Positions 6,502 through 15,720 are shown, counted from the first letter of the stretch. The stretch: DNA of 64,000 bases from Dyella silvae (GCF_026421305.1 NZ_JAPJBQ010000007.1:1-64000); one strand, 5' to 3'. The notes: a model not told the origin generated them from the sequence alone. Made by a program: numbers and translations.

Positions 6502-9500
6502 ATGATTAACCCTATTCGCCTCAGGGCGCTGCCTGTTGCCATTGCTTCGCTGCTCGTCGCCGCCCCGCTCGCCGCTCAAAACATCACCACGTCCGGCGTC
6601 AGTGGACGCGTGGTGGATGCCTCGGGGCATCCGGTCACCGACGCGACGGTCACTATCGTGCACCAGCCCTCGGGCACCACGAAGCAGGTAACGACGGATG
6701 CCGATGGCCGCTACGCCGCGCAAGGCCTGCGCGTGGGCGGTCCGTTCGAGATTACCGCCAGCAAGGCGGACATGACGGCCGCCGAGCAGCACGATATCTA
6801 CCTGCAGCTTGGCCAGCCCTCCGCGATCAATCTGAGTTTGGGTGCGACGGCCCAGGCAGCAAGTACGCTGGGCGCGGTATCGGTGAATGCGTCGTCGCTG
6901 GCGCAGACCTTTACCTCGGACAACAAGGGTCTGTCGACCAACCTTACGCAAAAGCAATTGGAGGCCACGCCCCAGGGCAATCGGTCGATCGATGACATTG
7001 CGCGGCTTGACCCGCGCATCACGGTGATCGATCAGGGCGTTGGCTCGATCTCCGCCAACGGCATGAACAACCGCTACAACAATATTGCGGTGGATGGCGT
7101 GAGCCAGGGTGACCCGTTTGGCCTGAATGCCAACGGCCTGCCTTACCAGAAGTCGCCGATCTCGCCGGAGGCGATCACCGGATACAACATATCGACCGCG
7201 AATTTCGATACCACCTCCGATACGGTGGGCGCGGACGTCAACGCAGTGACCAAGTCGGGCACCAACCAGTACCACGGCTCGGTGTATTACTCCTACCGCA
7301 ACGCCAGCAAGCTGGTGGGTGACGCCGGCTGGTTGCCCAGCAGCGACCCGGGTTACCAGTACCACGGCTACAAGACGGACTGGACGGGCGGTTTCAACGT
7401 CGGTGGCCCCATCATCAAGGACAAGCTGTTCTTCTTCGTGTCGGCGGAACACGAGCGCACCAACGGTATCGGCGCGGACTCCGCCAACGGCCTGGACTAC
7501 TCGCTCGGCAATGGCCCCTCGACCAGCAACAAGGTGTCGCCCGGCGATCTGCAGAAGATCATCAACGCCGCCACCAAGCTTGGCCTGACGCCGGGTACGT
7601 TCGGTGGCGCCACGGGCCTGGCGTATGACGACAAGCGTTATCTGGGCAAGGTCGACTGGAACATCACCAACGAACACCGTGCCAGCTTCACCTATCAGCG
7701 CACCAAGGAAGAGCTGCCTGCCGTGGGTGGCAACAGTGCCAACAGCGTGGGCCTGACCAGCTACACGTATACCAAGGCCATCACCACCGACGGCTACGTA
7801 CTGCACCTGTTCGACGACTGGACCGACAGCTTCTCCACCGAAACCAAGGTGGCGTATCAGAAGTTCGCTCAGGACACGACGGCGCCGTTCCAGCAGCCTG
7901 CCGTCAACGTGAACTTGTCGCCCGACGGCAAAGGCCCCTCGGTCAACCTCGGCGAAGAGCGCTATCGCCACTACAACCACATCGATACCAAGAAGTTCAG
8001 CCTGTTCCTGGCCGGCACCTACGTTGTGGGCGACCACGCCATCAAGGGCGGCATCGATTACCAGAGCAACAAGATCTACAACTTGTTTGGCCAGACGGAA
8101 TTCGGTCAGTACAACTTCTGGGGCATCAATAATTTCCAGAAGGCCAATTACAACTCGTACCTGCTCTATCACCCCGCGCCCGGTTATTCGCTCGGTGATA
8201 TCGCCGGACGCTGGACGTATACGCAGTACAGCCCGTTCCTGCAGGACACCTGGCAGGTGACTGACCAGCTGTCGGTGCAGTACGGCGTGCGTGTCGATAT
8301 TCCAGACGCCAACGTCAAGCCGGAGTACAACCCGGCATTTGCGAAGGCCTTCGGCTTCCCGAACAACTTTGCCATTGGCCCCGGCAACCGCGTCGTCGAG
8401 CCGCGCCTGTCGTTCAATTATCTTTTCGACAGCAGCTACCGCACGCAACTGCGTGGTGGCGTTGGCTTGTTCCAGACCACGCCGCCCATCGTGTGGCTGA
8501 CCAACCCGTACCAGAACAACGGCGTTACGCTGCTGAACTACACCTCGTACGCGCCGTCGACGGCGCCGTTCAGTGCCGACCCGTTCAACCAGAACATTCC
8601 GGCGGGTGGCGGTGCAGGCTCCATCGACACGATCGACCCGAACTTCAAGATGCCTACGGTGTGGAAGGCCTCGCTGGCCTTTGACCGCGAGCTTCCGTGG
8701 TGGGGCATGGTGGCGTCGGCCGAGTACCAGCACATCAAGGTCCGCGATGGCATTCTTTATGAAGCGCTGAACTTCGGCGCCCCCACCGGCACGCTGCCGG
8801 ATGGCCGCGAGCAGTTCTGGAAGACGCCGGGTGAACCGCCGAAGACGGCGGATTCACTCGCCAACCAGAACCGTGCCTTCAGCAACCAGTCGACCTACCT
8901 GACCAACACCAAGAAGGGCAAGTCGGACACCTTCACGCTGGCTCTCAGCAAGCCGTTTGGTGATGAGTTCTCGGGCACGGTCAGCGCAACGCTCAGCCAC
9001 GCAACCGATGTCGATCCGGGTACCGACACGATTGCGTTCAACGGCTATTCGCGCATCGCTCGCCTGAATCCGAACAGCGACGTGCTGGCAACCTCCAATT
9101 ACAACGTGGCCAAGAGCCTGAAGGCCTCGCTGAACTGGCAGCATGCGTTCTTCGGCGACTACTTCACGCAGGTGTCGCTGTTCTACAACGGCCATACCGG
9201 CACACCGTACACCTGGGTTTTCGCCAACGACGCGAATGGCGACACCATTGCCGGATGGGATCCGGTCTACATCCCGTCGGCCAACGACCCGAAGGTGGCT
9301 TACGCCAAGGGCACCAATCCTTTGGTCATCCAGCAGTTTCAGAACTACCTGGCCAACGACAGCTATCTGAAGGAGCACCGCGGCCAGATCGCCACGCGCA
9401 ACGGCGACACGACCCCGTGGGTCAATCAGCTGGACGTGAGCTTCTCGCAGGAAGTGCCGGGCATTTTCGCGGGCAACAAGGGTGTCATCCGCCTGGACAT

Positions 9501-9747
9501 CTTCAACTTCCTCAACCTGCTCGACAAGCATTGGGGCGACGTGCGCAACACGGGCATCTACCCGACCCGCACACTCGCGAGCTATGGCGGCGTGAATGCG
9601 CAGGGTCAGTACGTGTATTCGCTGCCGACCGACAAGAACGGCAACTACCAGCCGCAACAGCTCACCACGTATGACGGCGGGTTCTACGATCCGAGCCGAG
9701 TGGTATCGCGCTGGTCGGCGATGGTGACGCTGCGCTACAACTTCTGA
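6502..9747 (+). CDS. Oar-like TonB-dependent outer-membrane receptor
   Basis: A 1081-residue outer-membrane protein. The signal peptide (about 1-25, ending PLAAQ) precedes a carboxypeptidase-regulatory-like domain (about 32-110, 'SGRVVDASGHPVTDATVTI') and a plug domain (about 130-265, including NGMNNRYNNIAVDGVSQGD). A large beta-barrel follows and ends in the aromatic MVTLRYNF. This arrangement defines the Oar/SusC-like group that imports or exports large substrates using TonB energy. Substrate unknown; the nearby secreted protease makes peptides a plausible guess. The ATG at 6502 follows AAGGAC. It is monocistronic with its own terminator. Confidence 0.93.
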   Translation: MINPIRLRALPVAIASLLVAAPLAAQNITTSGVSGRVVDASGHPVTDATVTIVHQPSGTTKQVTTDADGRYAAQGLRVGGPFEITASKADMTAAEQHDIYLQLGQPSAINLSLGATAQAASTLGAVSVNASSLAQTFTSDNKGLSTNLTQKQLEATPQGNRSIDDIARLDPRITVIDQGVGSISANGMNNRYNNIAVDGVSQGDPFGLNANGLPYQKSPISPEAITGYNISTANFDTTSDTVGADVNAVTKSGTNQYHGSVYYSYRNASKLVGDAGWLPSSDPGYQYHGYKTDWTGGFNVGGPIIKDKLFFFVSAEHERTNGIGADSANGLDYSLGNGPSTSNKVSPGDLQKIINAATKLGLTPGTFGGATGLAYDDKRYLGKVDWNITNEHRASFTYQRTKEELPAVGGNSANSVGLTSYTYTKAITTDGYVLHLFDDWTDSFSTETKVAYQKFAQDTTAPFQQPAVNVNLSPDGKGPSVNLGEERYRHYNHIDTKKFSLFLAGTYVVGDHAIKGGIDYQSNKIYNLFGQTEFGQYNFWGINNFQKANYNSYLLYHPAPGYSLGDIAGRWTYTQYSPFLQDTWQVTDQLSVQYGVRVDIPDANVKPEYNPAFAKAFGFPNNFAIGPGNRVVEPRLSFNYLFDSSYRTQLRGGVGLFQTTPPIVWLTNPYQNNGVTLLNYTSYAPSTAPFSADPFNQNIPAGGGAGSIDTIDPNFKMPTVWKASLAFDRELPWWGMVASAEYQHIKVRDGILYEALNFGAPTGTLPDGREQFWKTPGEPPKTADSLANQNRAFSNQSTYLTNTKKGKSDTFTLALSKPFGDEFSGTVSATLSHATDVDPGTDTIAFNGYSRIARLNPNSDVLATSNYNVAKSLKASLNWQHAFFGDYFTQVSLFYNGHTGTPYTWVFANDANGDTIAGWDPVYIPSANDPKVAYAKGTNPLVIQQFQNYLANDSYLKEHRGQIATRNGDTTPWVNQLDVSFSQEVPGIFAGNKGVIRLDIFNFLNLLDKHWGDVRNTGIYPTRTLASYGGVNAQGQYVYSLPTDKNGNYQPQQLTTYDGGFYDPSRVVSRWSAMVTLRYNF

Positions 9748-9782
9748 TCGATACCGAACCATCGCGTTATCGAAATGATGGA

Positions 9783-9814
9783 GAGCAGGCGCCGCAAGGC
9801 GCCTGCTCTTTTTT
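9783..9814 (+). terminator. Rho-independent terminator of the TonB receptor gene
   Basis: The stem GAGCAGGCGCC pairs with GGCGCCTGCTC over the loop GCAA and is followed by six T residues. It lies 36 bases after the stop. Confidence 0.9.
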
Positions 9815-9925
9815 ATGCCAAACAGCGATGGGGCGGCCAAGTCACAAAGAACCAGGCTATTGCTGACCTCGTTCTTCGTAAGGAATAGCCTTACCAAACG
9901 GGATATATGACGATCAGATAGAGCC

Positions 9926-9949
9926 GTCCGCTTCGGGTCGGGAGCGAGC
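9926..9949 (+). repeat. 24-nt dispersed hairpin copy
   Basis: The left arm GTCCGCTTC is intact; the right arm has decayed to GGAGCGAGC. It ends one base before the stop of the gene at 9951. Confidence 0.75.
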
Positions 9950-9950
9950 T

Positions 9951-10289
9951 TTAGCCGCCGCCTGGGTTGGCATACGTCGCATGCGGACGAATGGCGACCA
10001 CGGCCTCAAGCAGAGATCGACCGCTCTGCAGAATGTCATCCCTATAGAACTCCTCGGCCGCGAGGCGCTCAGCATCAATCTCCTTAAGCGCCGTTTCCGC
10101 CCATTTCGCGCGCACCGCCCCAATAGGAAATCTATCTGTCTCCGAGTCGACGCCAACGAACGTGAGAAAGAGTTCGCGTTCCAAACCGTGGCTTGAATGA
10201 CGCCATTGGACCACGTTCCTGACTCCTTCCGTTAAGCAACAGCGCCCGTCAAGCAAGTCACGAAGGGCCTGCTCAAGGTGTTGCAGCAC
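9951..10289 (-). CDS. Hypothetical soluble protein
   Basis: A 112-residue, mostly helical protein with 'AKWAETALKEIDAERLAAEEFYRDDIL' in the middle. The GTG at 10289 is the first usable start after an in-frame stop at 10305; no good Shine-Dalgarno precedes it, so the true start is uncertain. I do not recognise a family. It fits the array pattern because it ends directly at a hairpin copy. Confidence 0.55.
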   Translation of the reverse strand: MLQHLEQALRDLLDGRCCLTEGVRNVVQWRHSSHGLERELFLTFVGVDSETDRFPIGAVRAKWAETALKEIDAERLAAEEFYRDDILQSGRSLLEAVVAIRPHATYANPGGG

Positions 10290-10345
10290 AATGGCGTTGG
10301 GGTAACTACTCAGAAATGGACTCCTATGAGCTGGTCATCGTCCAA

Positions 10346-10369
10346 GTCCGCTCCGGGTCGGAAGCGGAC
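10346..10369 (+). repeat. 24-nt dispersed hairpin copy
   Basis: Arms GTCCGCTCC and GGAAGCGGAC with loop GGGTC. It lies 57 bases upstream of the gene ending at 9951. Confidence 0.85.
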
Positions 10370-10597
10370 ACTTTCTCGCTGGCGTTGGATCATGGCAGAA
10401 CTTGGCGTTCCTACGCAGCGGATAAGCAGTGGGCGCTTCGGAACCGGGGTGTCCGGCACGAGCACTTGCATGCCAGCTGACCTGGGCGCAACGTAGTTAG
10501 CCGCCTTAGCGTTTCGCGTGCGGCACATTGCCGATTCATCGGTCAGGTACGTACCAGGCGCTGGCGTCGTAACCATACGATCCTAAATGGGAGACCC

Positions 10598-10984
10598 ATG
10601 ATGGACGTGCATAACATCCAAATGGCTTTGGAGCGACATTGGGCTGCATCTGCTGCAGATGATCAAACAGCCGAGCATGAGATCTATCACGACGATGCCG
10701 TGTGCGAGTACCCGCAGTCGGGTGAAGTGATTCACGGCCGGCGCAACCTACAGTTGCTTCGTAGCCATCACCCGGGAAAGCCTTCGGGGTTCATCGTCCG
10801 ACGTATGGCAGGAGAGGGCGATCTCTGGGTTACCGAGTATGTGATTACTTATGAAGACAAGCCCGTCTACACCGTGAGCATCATGCAGTTTCGGGATGGA
10901 AAGGTGTCGCACGAGACGCAGTATTTTGCAGATCCGTTCGCTGCCCCTGCCTGGCGCGCTCAGTGGGTTGAAACGGCGGCGTGA
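10598..10984 (+). CDS. NTF2-like (SnoaL-type) protein
   Basis: A 128-residue single-domain protein of the NTF2/SnoaL-like superfamily. The pattern is visible in 'ALERHWAASAADDQTAEHEIYHDDAVCEYPQ' and 'SGEVIHGRRNLQLL', ending in 'VSIMQFRDGKVSHETQYFADP'. Cytoplasmic; catalytic role unknown. ATG at 10598 or 10601 after GGGAGA. It is the only plus-strand gene inside the 9.9-12.6 kb array block. It differs in sequence from the NTF2-like protein at 1194. Confidence 0.85.
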   Translation: MMDVHNIQMALERHWAASAADDQTAEHEIYHDDAVCEYPQSGEVIHGRRNLQLLRSHHPGKPSGFIVRRMAGEGDLWVTEYVITYEDKPVYTVSIMQFRDGKVSHETQYFADPFAAPAWRAQWVETAA

Positions 10985-11046
10985 TCACCGGCGCGAATCC
11001 ATCGCGCCCGCTACTTGGAGTTGGCTTCTGCTAGCGAAGGGGAACC

Positions 11047-11070
11047 GTCCGCTGTGGGTCGGAAGCCGAC
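11047..11070 (+). repeat. 24-nt dispersed hairpin copy
   Basis: Arms GTCCGCTGT and GGAAGCCGAC. It lies 62 bases after the plus-strand NTF2-like gene yet keeps the common orientation. Confidence 0.8.
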
Positions 11071-11156
11071 ATCTCCAGTGCATCGATTGATCACTTGAAC
11101 GGCAGAAGCCACGGTGAGCACCCTGGCTCTGAAATGGCCTCTTTGCCTGGATACCG

Positions 11157-11405
11157 TCAGTACTTCAAATTTAGCTCGGGTATGTACTTTCTGTTGAGCT
11201 CGAAGAGGTCCTGAAACTCCTCTTCGGTCAGTTCGTCGGGGGCATAAACCGCCACCGGATCCCAAATGCGGTCCGTCGCTTGCGGTTGTCGCGGGCCACC
11301 GCGCAAGGAAAACCAGCGCCCATCGCGCTGGAGCAATTCGGGCGCTTCCTCAATATGCTCGGTTCGCGCCTCATGGGAGGTTTCAAGGAACACGGCGAAG
11401 ATCAT
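11157..11405 (-). CDS. Small soluble protein of unknown function
   Basis: An 82-residue acidic protein: 'MIFAVFLETSHEARTEHIEEAPELLQ' then 'DGRWFSLRGGPRQPQATDRIWDP' and a helical end (ELTEEEFQDLFELNRKYIPEL). The ATG at 11405 follows GAGGAA. Upstream in-frame sequence translates through a hairpin copy, so longer models are artefacts. No family recognised. Confidence 0.6.
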   Translation of the reverse strand: MIFAVFLETSHEARTEHIEEAPELLQRDGRWFSLRGGPRQPQATDRIWDPVAVYAPDELTEEEFQDLFELNRKYIPELNLKY

Positions 11406-11543
11406 GGGGAAATTCCTCGTGAAGCGTGGCCGGGTGTAGCCATAGAAAACTACCGATCCCATTTCTGCGCAAGGAGGAGATGGACTTAGGACGGAAGCGA
11501 GCACGCTGCGCAGCGATCCGCTTAGGTCTAATGGTCGCGTTAG

Positions 11544-11567
11544 GTCCGCTTCGGGTCGGAAGCGGAC
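11544..11567 (+). repeat. 24-nt dispersed hairpin copy (consensus)
   Basis: Perfect arms GTCCGCTTC and GAAGCGGAC, loop GGGTCG. It begins 12 bases past the stop of the secreted-protein gene at 11579. Confidence 0.9.
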
Positions 11568-11578
11568 GTGGCCGGTTT

Positions 11579-11950
11579 TCAGTGATTCTTGAGTGCAATG
11601 TTCGAGGCTGACCGAATGCACACCATCTGCATTTCTCCCGCTTTTGCCAGATTCAGCGGGCAAACCTCCATGTCCGCCATGACGCTCTGATCAAAGGTCA
11701 CGGCCCGCTTGATGCTTTCCGGTGCGTCCTCGTTTTCTGCCGGAAGCACTCCGAGGATGTGGCGAGAGCCAATCGGCGAAATTCGCATCGAAGGCGTCCC
11801 GTTGGAGAGGTAAACCCGCCCACGAAGCGCAAAGCATTTGCCACCCATTGCCTGCGCTGACTGGCACGCAAAAGAGGCGTTCGTCGCCAATGCCAGGACC
11901 AGTCCTAGGCCCAGCAGCGCACTGAGATTGTGGCCTCGCATTAGCGTCAC
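11579..11950 (-). CDS. Secreted protein with conserved cysteines, unknown function
   Basis: A 123-residue exported protein. The signal peptide (MRGHNLSALLGLGLVLALATNASFA) is followed by a mature domain of about 95 residues with Cys in ACQSAQ, KCFALRG, EVCPLN and MVCIRS, enough for two disulfides. The GTG at 11950 has GGAGGGG upstream; the ATG three codons later is an alternative. No known family. Hairpin repeats lie on both sides. Confidence 0.65.
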   Translation of the reverse strand: MTLMRGHNLSALLGLGLVLALATNASFACQSAQAMGGKCFALRGRVYLSNGTPSMRISPIGSRHILGVLPAENEDAPESIKRAVTFDQSVMADMEVCPLNLAKAGEMQMVCIRSASNIALKNH

Positions 11951-11975
11951 TTCCCCTCCCATGTTGTTCTGAGAG

Positions 11976-11999
11976 GTCCGCTACGGATCGGAAGCGGAC
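11976..11999 (+). repeat. 24-nt dispersed hairpin copy
   Basis: Arms GTCCGCTAC and GGAAGCGGAC, loop GGATC. It lies 45 bases past the stop of the membrane protein gene at 12044. Confidence 0.85.
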
Positions 12000-12043
12000 A
12001 TCACATGATCTTTGGTGGTACCCGCGCACGACGCACATCCCGA

Positions 12044-12463
12044 CTAGAAGCGCTGACAAGCCTGCCTCGCGTCGCCAATGAGGTAGTCAGCCTGTCGGCG
12101 CTCAAGACCCAACCCATACCGCTTGAACACCATCACTTCGGTTTCCGATCCCCACACCGCCCGGCAAACCATATCTCCCCGATAAATCTCGACATCCGGC
12201 TTCATCCAAGGGTCTAGCGCAGCACCCCAGCCGACGACCAATAGCGAGACGAGATAGCCACCAGACAATGTAAGCGCGGCCAAGGTCGCCACCCACCGAC
12301 GCTTTATACGCCACGACAAAGCCAGTAGTGCGCCCAGAGTGGCCGTCATGGCGATAAGGCCAACAAGGTAATTGGCTGCCGATGATCCAAATGAAACCTG
12401 GTACACGAAGGCCGACGCGATCAGCACCCAATAAGCGACCAGCCCGGCCAAGGCTACACGCAT
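12044..12463 (-). CDS. Three-span membrane protein of unknown function
   Basis: A 139-residue protein with hydrophobic segments at about residues 1-22 (VALAGLVAYWVLIASAFVY), 28-50 and 60-82, then a soluble C-terminal tail of about 55 residues. The ATG at 12463 has GGGGAG eight bases upstream, preferred over the earlier in-frame ATG. No family recognised. It is a one-gene unit of the array. Confidence 0.65.
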   Translation of the reverse strand: MRVALAGLVAYWVLIASAFVYQVSFGSSAANYLVGLIAMTATLGALLALSWRIKRRWVATLAALTLSGGYLVSLLVVGWGAALDPWMKPDVEIYRGDMVCRAVWGSETEVMVFKRYGLGLERRQADYLIGDARQACQRF

Positions 12464-12558
12464 CGATGGATCTCCCCACTGACGAATAACCATTCCGGCA
12501 CACGATGAAACAGCATTAGTTTGCCCCGTATCGCATCGCTTTCGACGGGCAATTTTAT

Positions 12559-12582
12559 GTCTGCGTTCGGTTGGAAGCGGAC
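12559..12582 (+). repeat. 24-nt dispersed hairpin copy
   Basis: Arms GTCTGCGTT and GGAAGCGGAC. It lies 28 bases past the stop of the DUF2891 gene, so this copy trails a conserved operon rather than an orphan gene. Confidence 0.75.
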
Positions 12583-12609
12583 ATTACCAAGGCGCCAGTC
12601 ACGTCCGCC

Positions 12610-13632
12610 CTAGGCCTCCAGCGCCAGCGTCGCGAAGGTCGCCAGCCAATGCTCACCCATGTAGTCGCCCGCGACATGGGCCAGCGCGCTGTCCAGATGC
12701 CGATCTGCAGCGTGGAGCAGTCTCGTTCGGCGCACATCGCCTTCGGGCAATGCGCGTGCCAGCGCACGCTGACACCATGCACGGCTCAGGTTGAGGCCAT
12801 CGAGGTGACCGATCTTGCCATCGCTGCGATCGCTGACGGTGGCCGGCTCAAACAGCGTCGCCGGCGCCCCCTGCGCGAGTTCGGGAAGGAAGCGCGCGAA
12901 CCACGCGTCAAACTCAACCGGCACGAGAACGCGCCGCATGAGCTCCGCCTCCATCAGGGCCGGCGACAGGAACTCATCTCCCGACGGCTCCCACGCCTGG
13001 CAGGCAACATCGTTCAGATGCCAGCGGCGCGCCGCATCGACGATCAGCGCGCCCAATGTCTCGCGCTGCGTCGCCCGCGCGAAATCCAGCGCCAACGCGA
13101 GCGCAAACGCGGTGTTGAAGTGCGTACCAACGCGAATGGGATAGGTGGCCTTTGGCAGAAACGCTTCGAACCAGCCAACGAACACCTCGGTAAGTGGCGC
13201 GAAGGTCTTCGCCCAGCGCTCGGCCTGCGGCACCATTTTGCCCAGCGCGAGCTGCTCAATCTGGGCAGACAACGCAAGCAGCCACGCCCAACCGTAGGGT
13301 CGCTCAAAGCCGCTTTGGTGCGGCTGCGCCAGATAGGCACACTCGCCCTGGACGTTCGCCGCGGTGATGTGTGCGTCGACCACTGCGATGATGCGCTCGG
13401 CCTCTGGTAGCGAAGGAAACCGCTGGAGCAGGTGCAACACGAGCCAATAGCCATGCACGGACGAATGCCAGTCGTAGCTTCCATAGAAAATCGGATGCAA
13501 CGTGCGCGGGCTCTGCACATCCTGTGGCCCCGCGAGTGCGTGCACGAGCTTATTCGGGTATTCGCGCGTCAGGTGCGACAACGCAAGCGACGCAAATTTC
13601 GACGCCAGCTCCAACGTCAACTGTGGCCCCAT
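12610..13632 (-). CDS. DUF2891 family protein
   Basis: A 340-residue cytoplasmic protein of DUF2891. Marks are 'EYPNKLVHALAGPQDVQSPRTLHPIFYGSYDWHSSVHGYW' near residues 24-63 and 'RPYGWAWLLAL' later; the helical layout is that of an alpha/alpha toroid. No catalytic activity is known to me for the family. It follows DUF979 by 19 bases with AGAGGCGAT before the ATG at 13632, so it is the third gene of a DUF969-DUF979-DUF2891 operon. The His/Trp-rich motif suggests an enzyme acting on the solute carried by the permease pair (inference). Confidence 0.88.
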   Translation of the reverse strand: MGPQLTLELASKFASLALSHLTREYPNKLVHALAGPQDVQSPRTLHPIFYGSYDWHSSVHGYWLVLHLLQRFPSLPEAERIIAVVDAHITAANVQGECAYLAQPHQSGFERPYGWAWLLALSAQIEQLALGKMVPQAERWAKTFAPLTEVFVGWFEAFLPKATYPIRVGTHFNTAFALALALDFARATQRETLGALIVDAARRWHLNDVACQAWEPSGDEFLSPALMEAELMRRVLVPVEFDAWFARFLPELAQGAPATLFEPATVSDRSDGKIGHLDGLNLSRAWCQRALARALPEGDVRRTRLLHAADRHLDSALAHVAGDYMGEHWLATFATLALEA

Positions 13633-13651
13633 CGACTTATCGCCTCTTTGA

Positions 13652-14608
13652 TCAATAGCGGGAAACGAACAGGTACAACAGCACAGTGTTGACCACGAGC
13701 AGAAGGCATGCCGTTGGGACCTGTACTTTGATCACGCCGTTCTTGTCTTTCAGTTCCAGCAATGCGGCGGGAACGATATTGAAGTTCGCCGCCATGGGCG
13801 TCATCAGCGTTCCACAAAAGCCGCTCAGCATGCCCAGCGCACCCAGTATCGCCGGATTGCCGTGAAACTGGTGCACGATCAGGGGCAGCCCAATGCCCGC
13901 CGTCATCACTGGAAATGCCGCAAACGCGTTGCCCATGATCATGGTGAAGAGCGCCATGCCCACGGTGTAGGCGACCACGACCGCCAACAGCGAGTCCACC
14001 GGCACCCATGCGGTGATCAAACCCGACACCACGCCTCCCACGCCGGCCACGGCAAACAGGGCGCCGAGCGCAGCGAGCATCTGAGGCAGAATGGCGGCCC
14101 AGCCGACCGCATCCATCGTGTAGCGCGCATCCTTCAGCGCGTGAACGGGTGAGTCGCGAAGCATGGCCAGCGCAACGATGAAGGCAATCACCGTACCGAG
14201 CACCAGCGCGATGAGCGTTACGTTCTTCGGATCGACCCAGGGCACATACGGCAATGCAAATGTACCGACAAGGGTGACGATGGGTATCAACAGTGCGACA
14301 AGGAAGAGGCGATTGCCGTAACGGTTGGCACCAGCGACACGGCGCTGCGCGGCCGCATTCACATCGGCGGCTGGCTCGGCCTTGCTGCGCCCTAGCTTGC
14401 CCGAGCCGGCGATGAGCGCCAGCAACAGCGCGAGACAGCCCGTTACAAAATGCGGCACCCTCGAGCCGAGCAGAAATGTCGCCGCGTAGATGGCCCAGAA
14501 CGCGAAGTTGATGAAGCGTCGTGGGTTGGTTCGATCGGTGAGATTGAACCAGGCAAACGCGGCGAACATCAGCCCCGCCAGTGTGTACAACGTTTCCAGG
14601 CCAATCAT
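13652..14608 (-). CDS. DUF979 family membrane permease subunit
   Basis: A 318-residue integral membrane protein with about nine hydrophobic segments (for instance 'IGLETLYTLAGLMFAAFAWF' at the N-terminus and 'ACLLLVVNTVLLYLF' at the C-terminus). Its content matches DUF979, always found next to DUF969; together they resemble two halves of a GntP/CitM-like ion transporter. Start overlaps the DUF969 stop by four bases, typical of translational coupling. Substrate unknown. Confidence 0.88.
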   Translation of the reverse strand: MIGLETLYTLAGLMFAAFAWFNLTDRTNPRRFINFAFWAIYAATFLLGSRVPHFVTGCLALLLALIAGSGKLGRSKAEPAADVNAAAQRRVAGANRYGNRLFLVALLIPIVTLVGTFALPYVPWVDPKNVTLIALVLGTVIAFIVALAMLRDSPVHALKDARYTMDAVGWAAILPQMLAALGALFAVAGVGGVVSGLITAWVPVDSLLAVVVAYTVGMALFTMIMGNAFAAFPVMTAGIGLPLIVHQFHGNPAILGALGMLSGFCGTLMTPMAANFNIVPAALLELKDKNGVIKVQVPTACLLLVVNTVLLYLFVSRY

Positions 14609-15297
14609 TGCCCGCCACCTGGCCTGGAGATCGCCACGTCTCGCTTCAGCCGGCGGTCGAACAACGCGAGCCTCGCGCCATGAATCAGCAAGGCCGCCAC
14701 CGCGGTCGGGATGGCCCAGACCGATACTTGCAGCGGTGCCACGATAATGCCGTTCTGCTCAAGAAAGCCCTTTATCAGCAGGATCGACTGGATGGCGATG
14801 AAAATATCCTCGCCGAAGAACACAGCGATATTGTCCACCGCGGCGGCATGCGCGCGAATCTGCTGGCGAATCGACTCGACAAGCTCGCCATGACGGTTCG
14901 TCGCCGCGGCCTCGGCCATCGGCGCGATCAGCGGCCGGACCATCTGCGCGTGGCCGCCCAGCGAGGTCAAACCGAGGGCTGCGGTGATTTGACGGGCGAC
15001 GAAGTACAGCATCAGAACGCGCCCAGCGGTCGCCGCATGTACCCGCGAGATCAGGTGCCTGGCCCGCTCCTTGAGCCCATTGCGCTCAAGCAAGGCAATT
15101 ACCGGCAACGTCAGCCAGATGAGCCCCATATAACGATTGTCCGCTACGGCTTTGCCGAACGCGCTGATGATGTCTACCAGGTTCAGTCCGGCAGCGAGCC
15201 CGGTCGCCAGGCCGGCCACCGTTACCACTAGCAATGCGTTGAAGCGCAGTGCAAAACCGATCACTACGATCGGCACCCCAATCAGTACCAACAACAT
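14605..15297 (-). CDS. DUF969 family membrane permease subunit
   Basis: A 230-residue integral membrane protein with about five or six hydrophobic helices ('VLIGVPIVVIGFALRFNALLVV', 'GLATGLAAGLNLVDIISAFGKA'). The motif 'NRYMGLIWLTLPVIALLERNGLKERA' is characteristic of DUF969. It is the first gene of the operon, with GGAGAGGTC just before the ATG at 15297. In other bacteria the DUF969/DUF979 pair accompanies pyrrolidone-carboxylate peptidase genes; here DUF2891 takes that place. Confidence 0.88.
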   Translation of the reverse strand: MLLVLIGVPIVVIGFALRFNALLVVTVAGLATGLAAGLNLVDIISAFGKAVADNRYMGLIWLTLPVIALLERNGLKERARHLISRVHAATAGRVLMLYFVARQITAALGLTSLGGHAQMVRPLIAPMAEAAATNRHGELVESIRQQIRAHAAAVDNIAVFFGEDIFIAIQSILLIKGFLEQNGIIVAPLQVSVWAIPTAVAALLIHGARLALFDRRLKRDVAISRPGGGQ

Positions 15298-15679
15298 GAC
15301 CTCTCCCCGTCATACGGCGCGCACGGCGTACAAACCATCTGATTCAACCGGCCGGCGTGTACCGAACCTGAGAACGGTGGTTAACATGAAAGCCCATTGG
15401 CATCAATTGTCTTGATGACACTCGCCCTCCCAAACGACGATCGGGCATTCCGCGCCCTCCATGGTTGCAAGCGCGCATGACCACGCCCGTGTTCCGCATC
15501 AGGGCAGCGTGGCCCCATAGCCACGCCATCGCGTCACCGACGACGGCGCGTGCCTACCTGGACGATCTTGCGCGACCGCTCGCCTTTCGCAGCGAAATGT
15601 CCTCCAGGTCGAGGTTTTGACGGAGCAGGGCGATGATGCGTCATTCGAATGGAGTGAGTTCCGCTAGCGACGGGACACT
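15298..15679. other. Intergenic region upstream of the DUF969 operon
   Basis: No coding frame is supportable. It probably contains the operon promoter; I could not pick a convincing -35/-10 pair. Confidence 0.45.
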
Positions 15680-15703
15680 GTCCGCTTTGGGTCAGCAGTG
15701 GAC
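15680..15703 (+). repeat. 24-nt dispersed hairpin copy
   Basis: Arms GTCCGCTTT and GCAGTGGAC, loop GGGTCA. It lies 17 bases past the SRPBCC gene stop. Confidence 0.75.
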
Positions 15704-15720
15704 GTAGTCCATGTAAATGG

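Noticed and set aside
6460-8733. 757-codon open frame on the minus strand inside the TonB receptor gene
   Set aside because: It is antisense to a gene with clear receptor domains; its peptide is Arg/Val/His-rich as expected for reverse frames of GC-rich genes.
10310-10576. 88-codon minus-strand frame crossing the hairpin at 10346
   Set aside because: It has an AGGA before its ATG, but its C-terminus is translated hairpin (VRFRPGADL), its start is 21 bases from the divergent NTF2-like start, and the peptide matches nothing I know. Left out as unproven.
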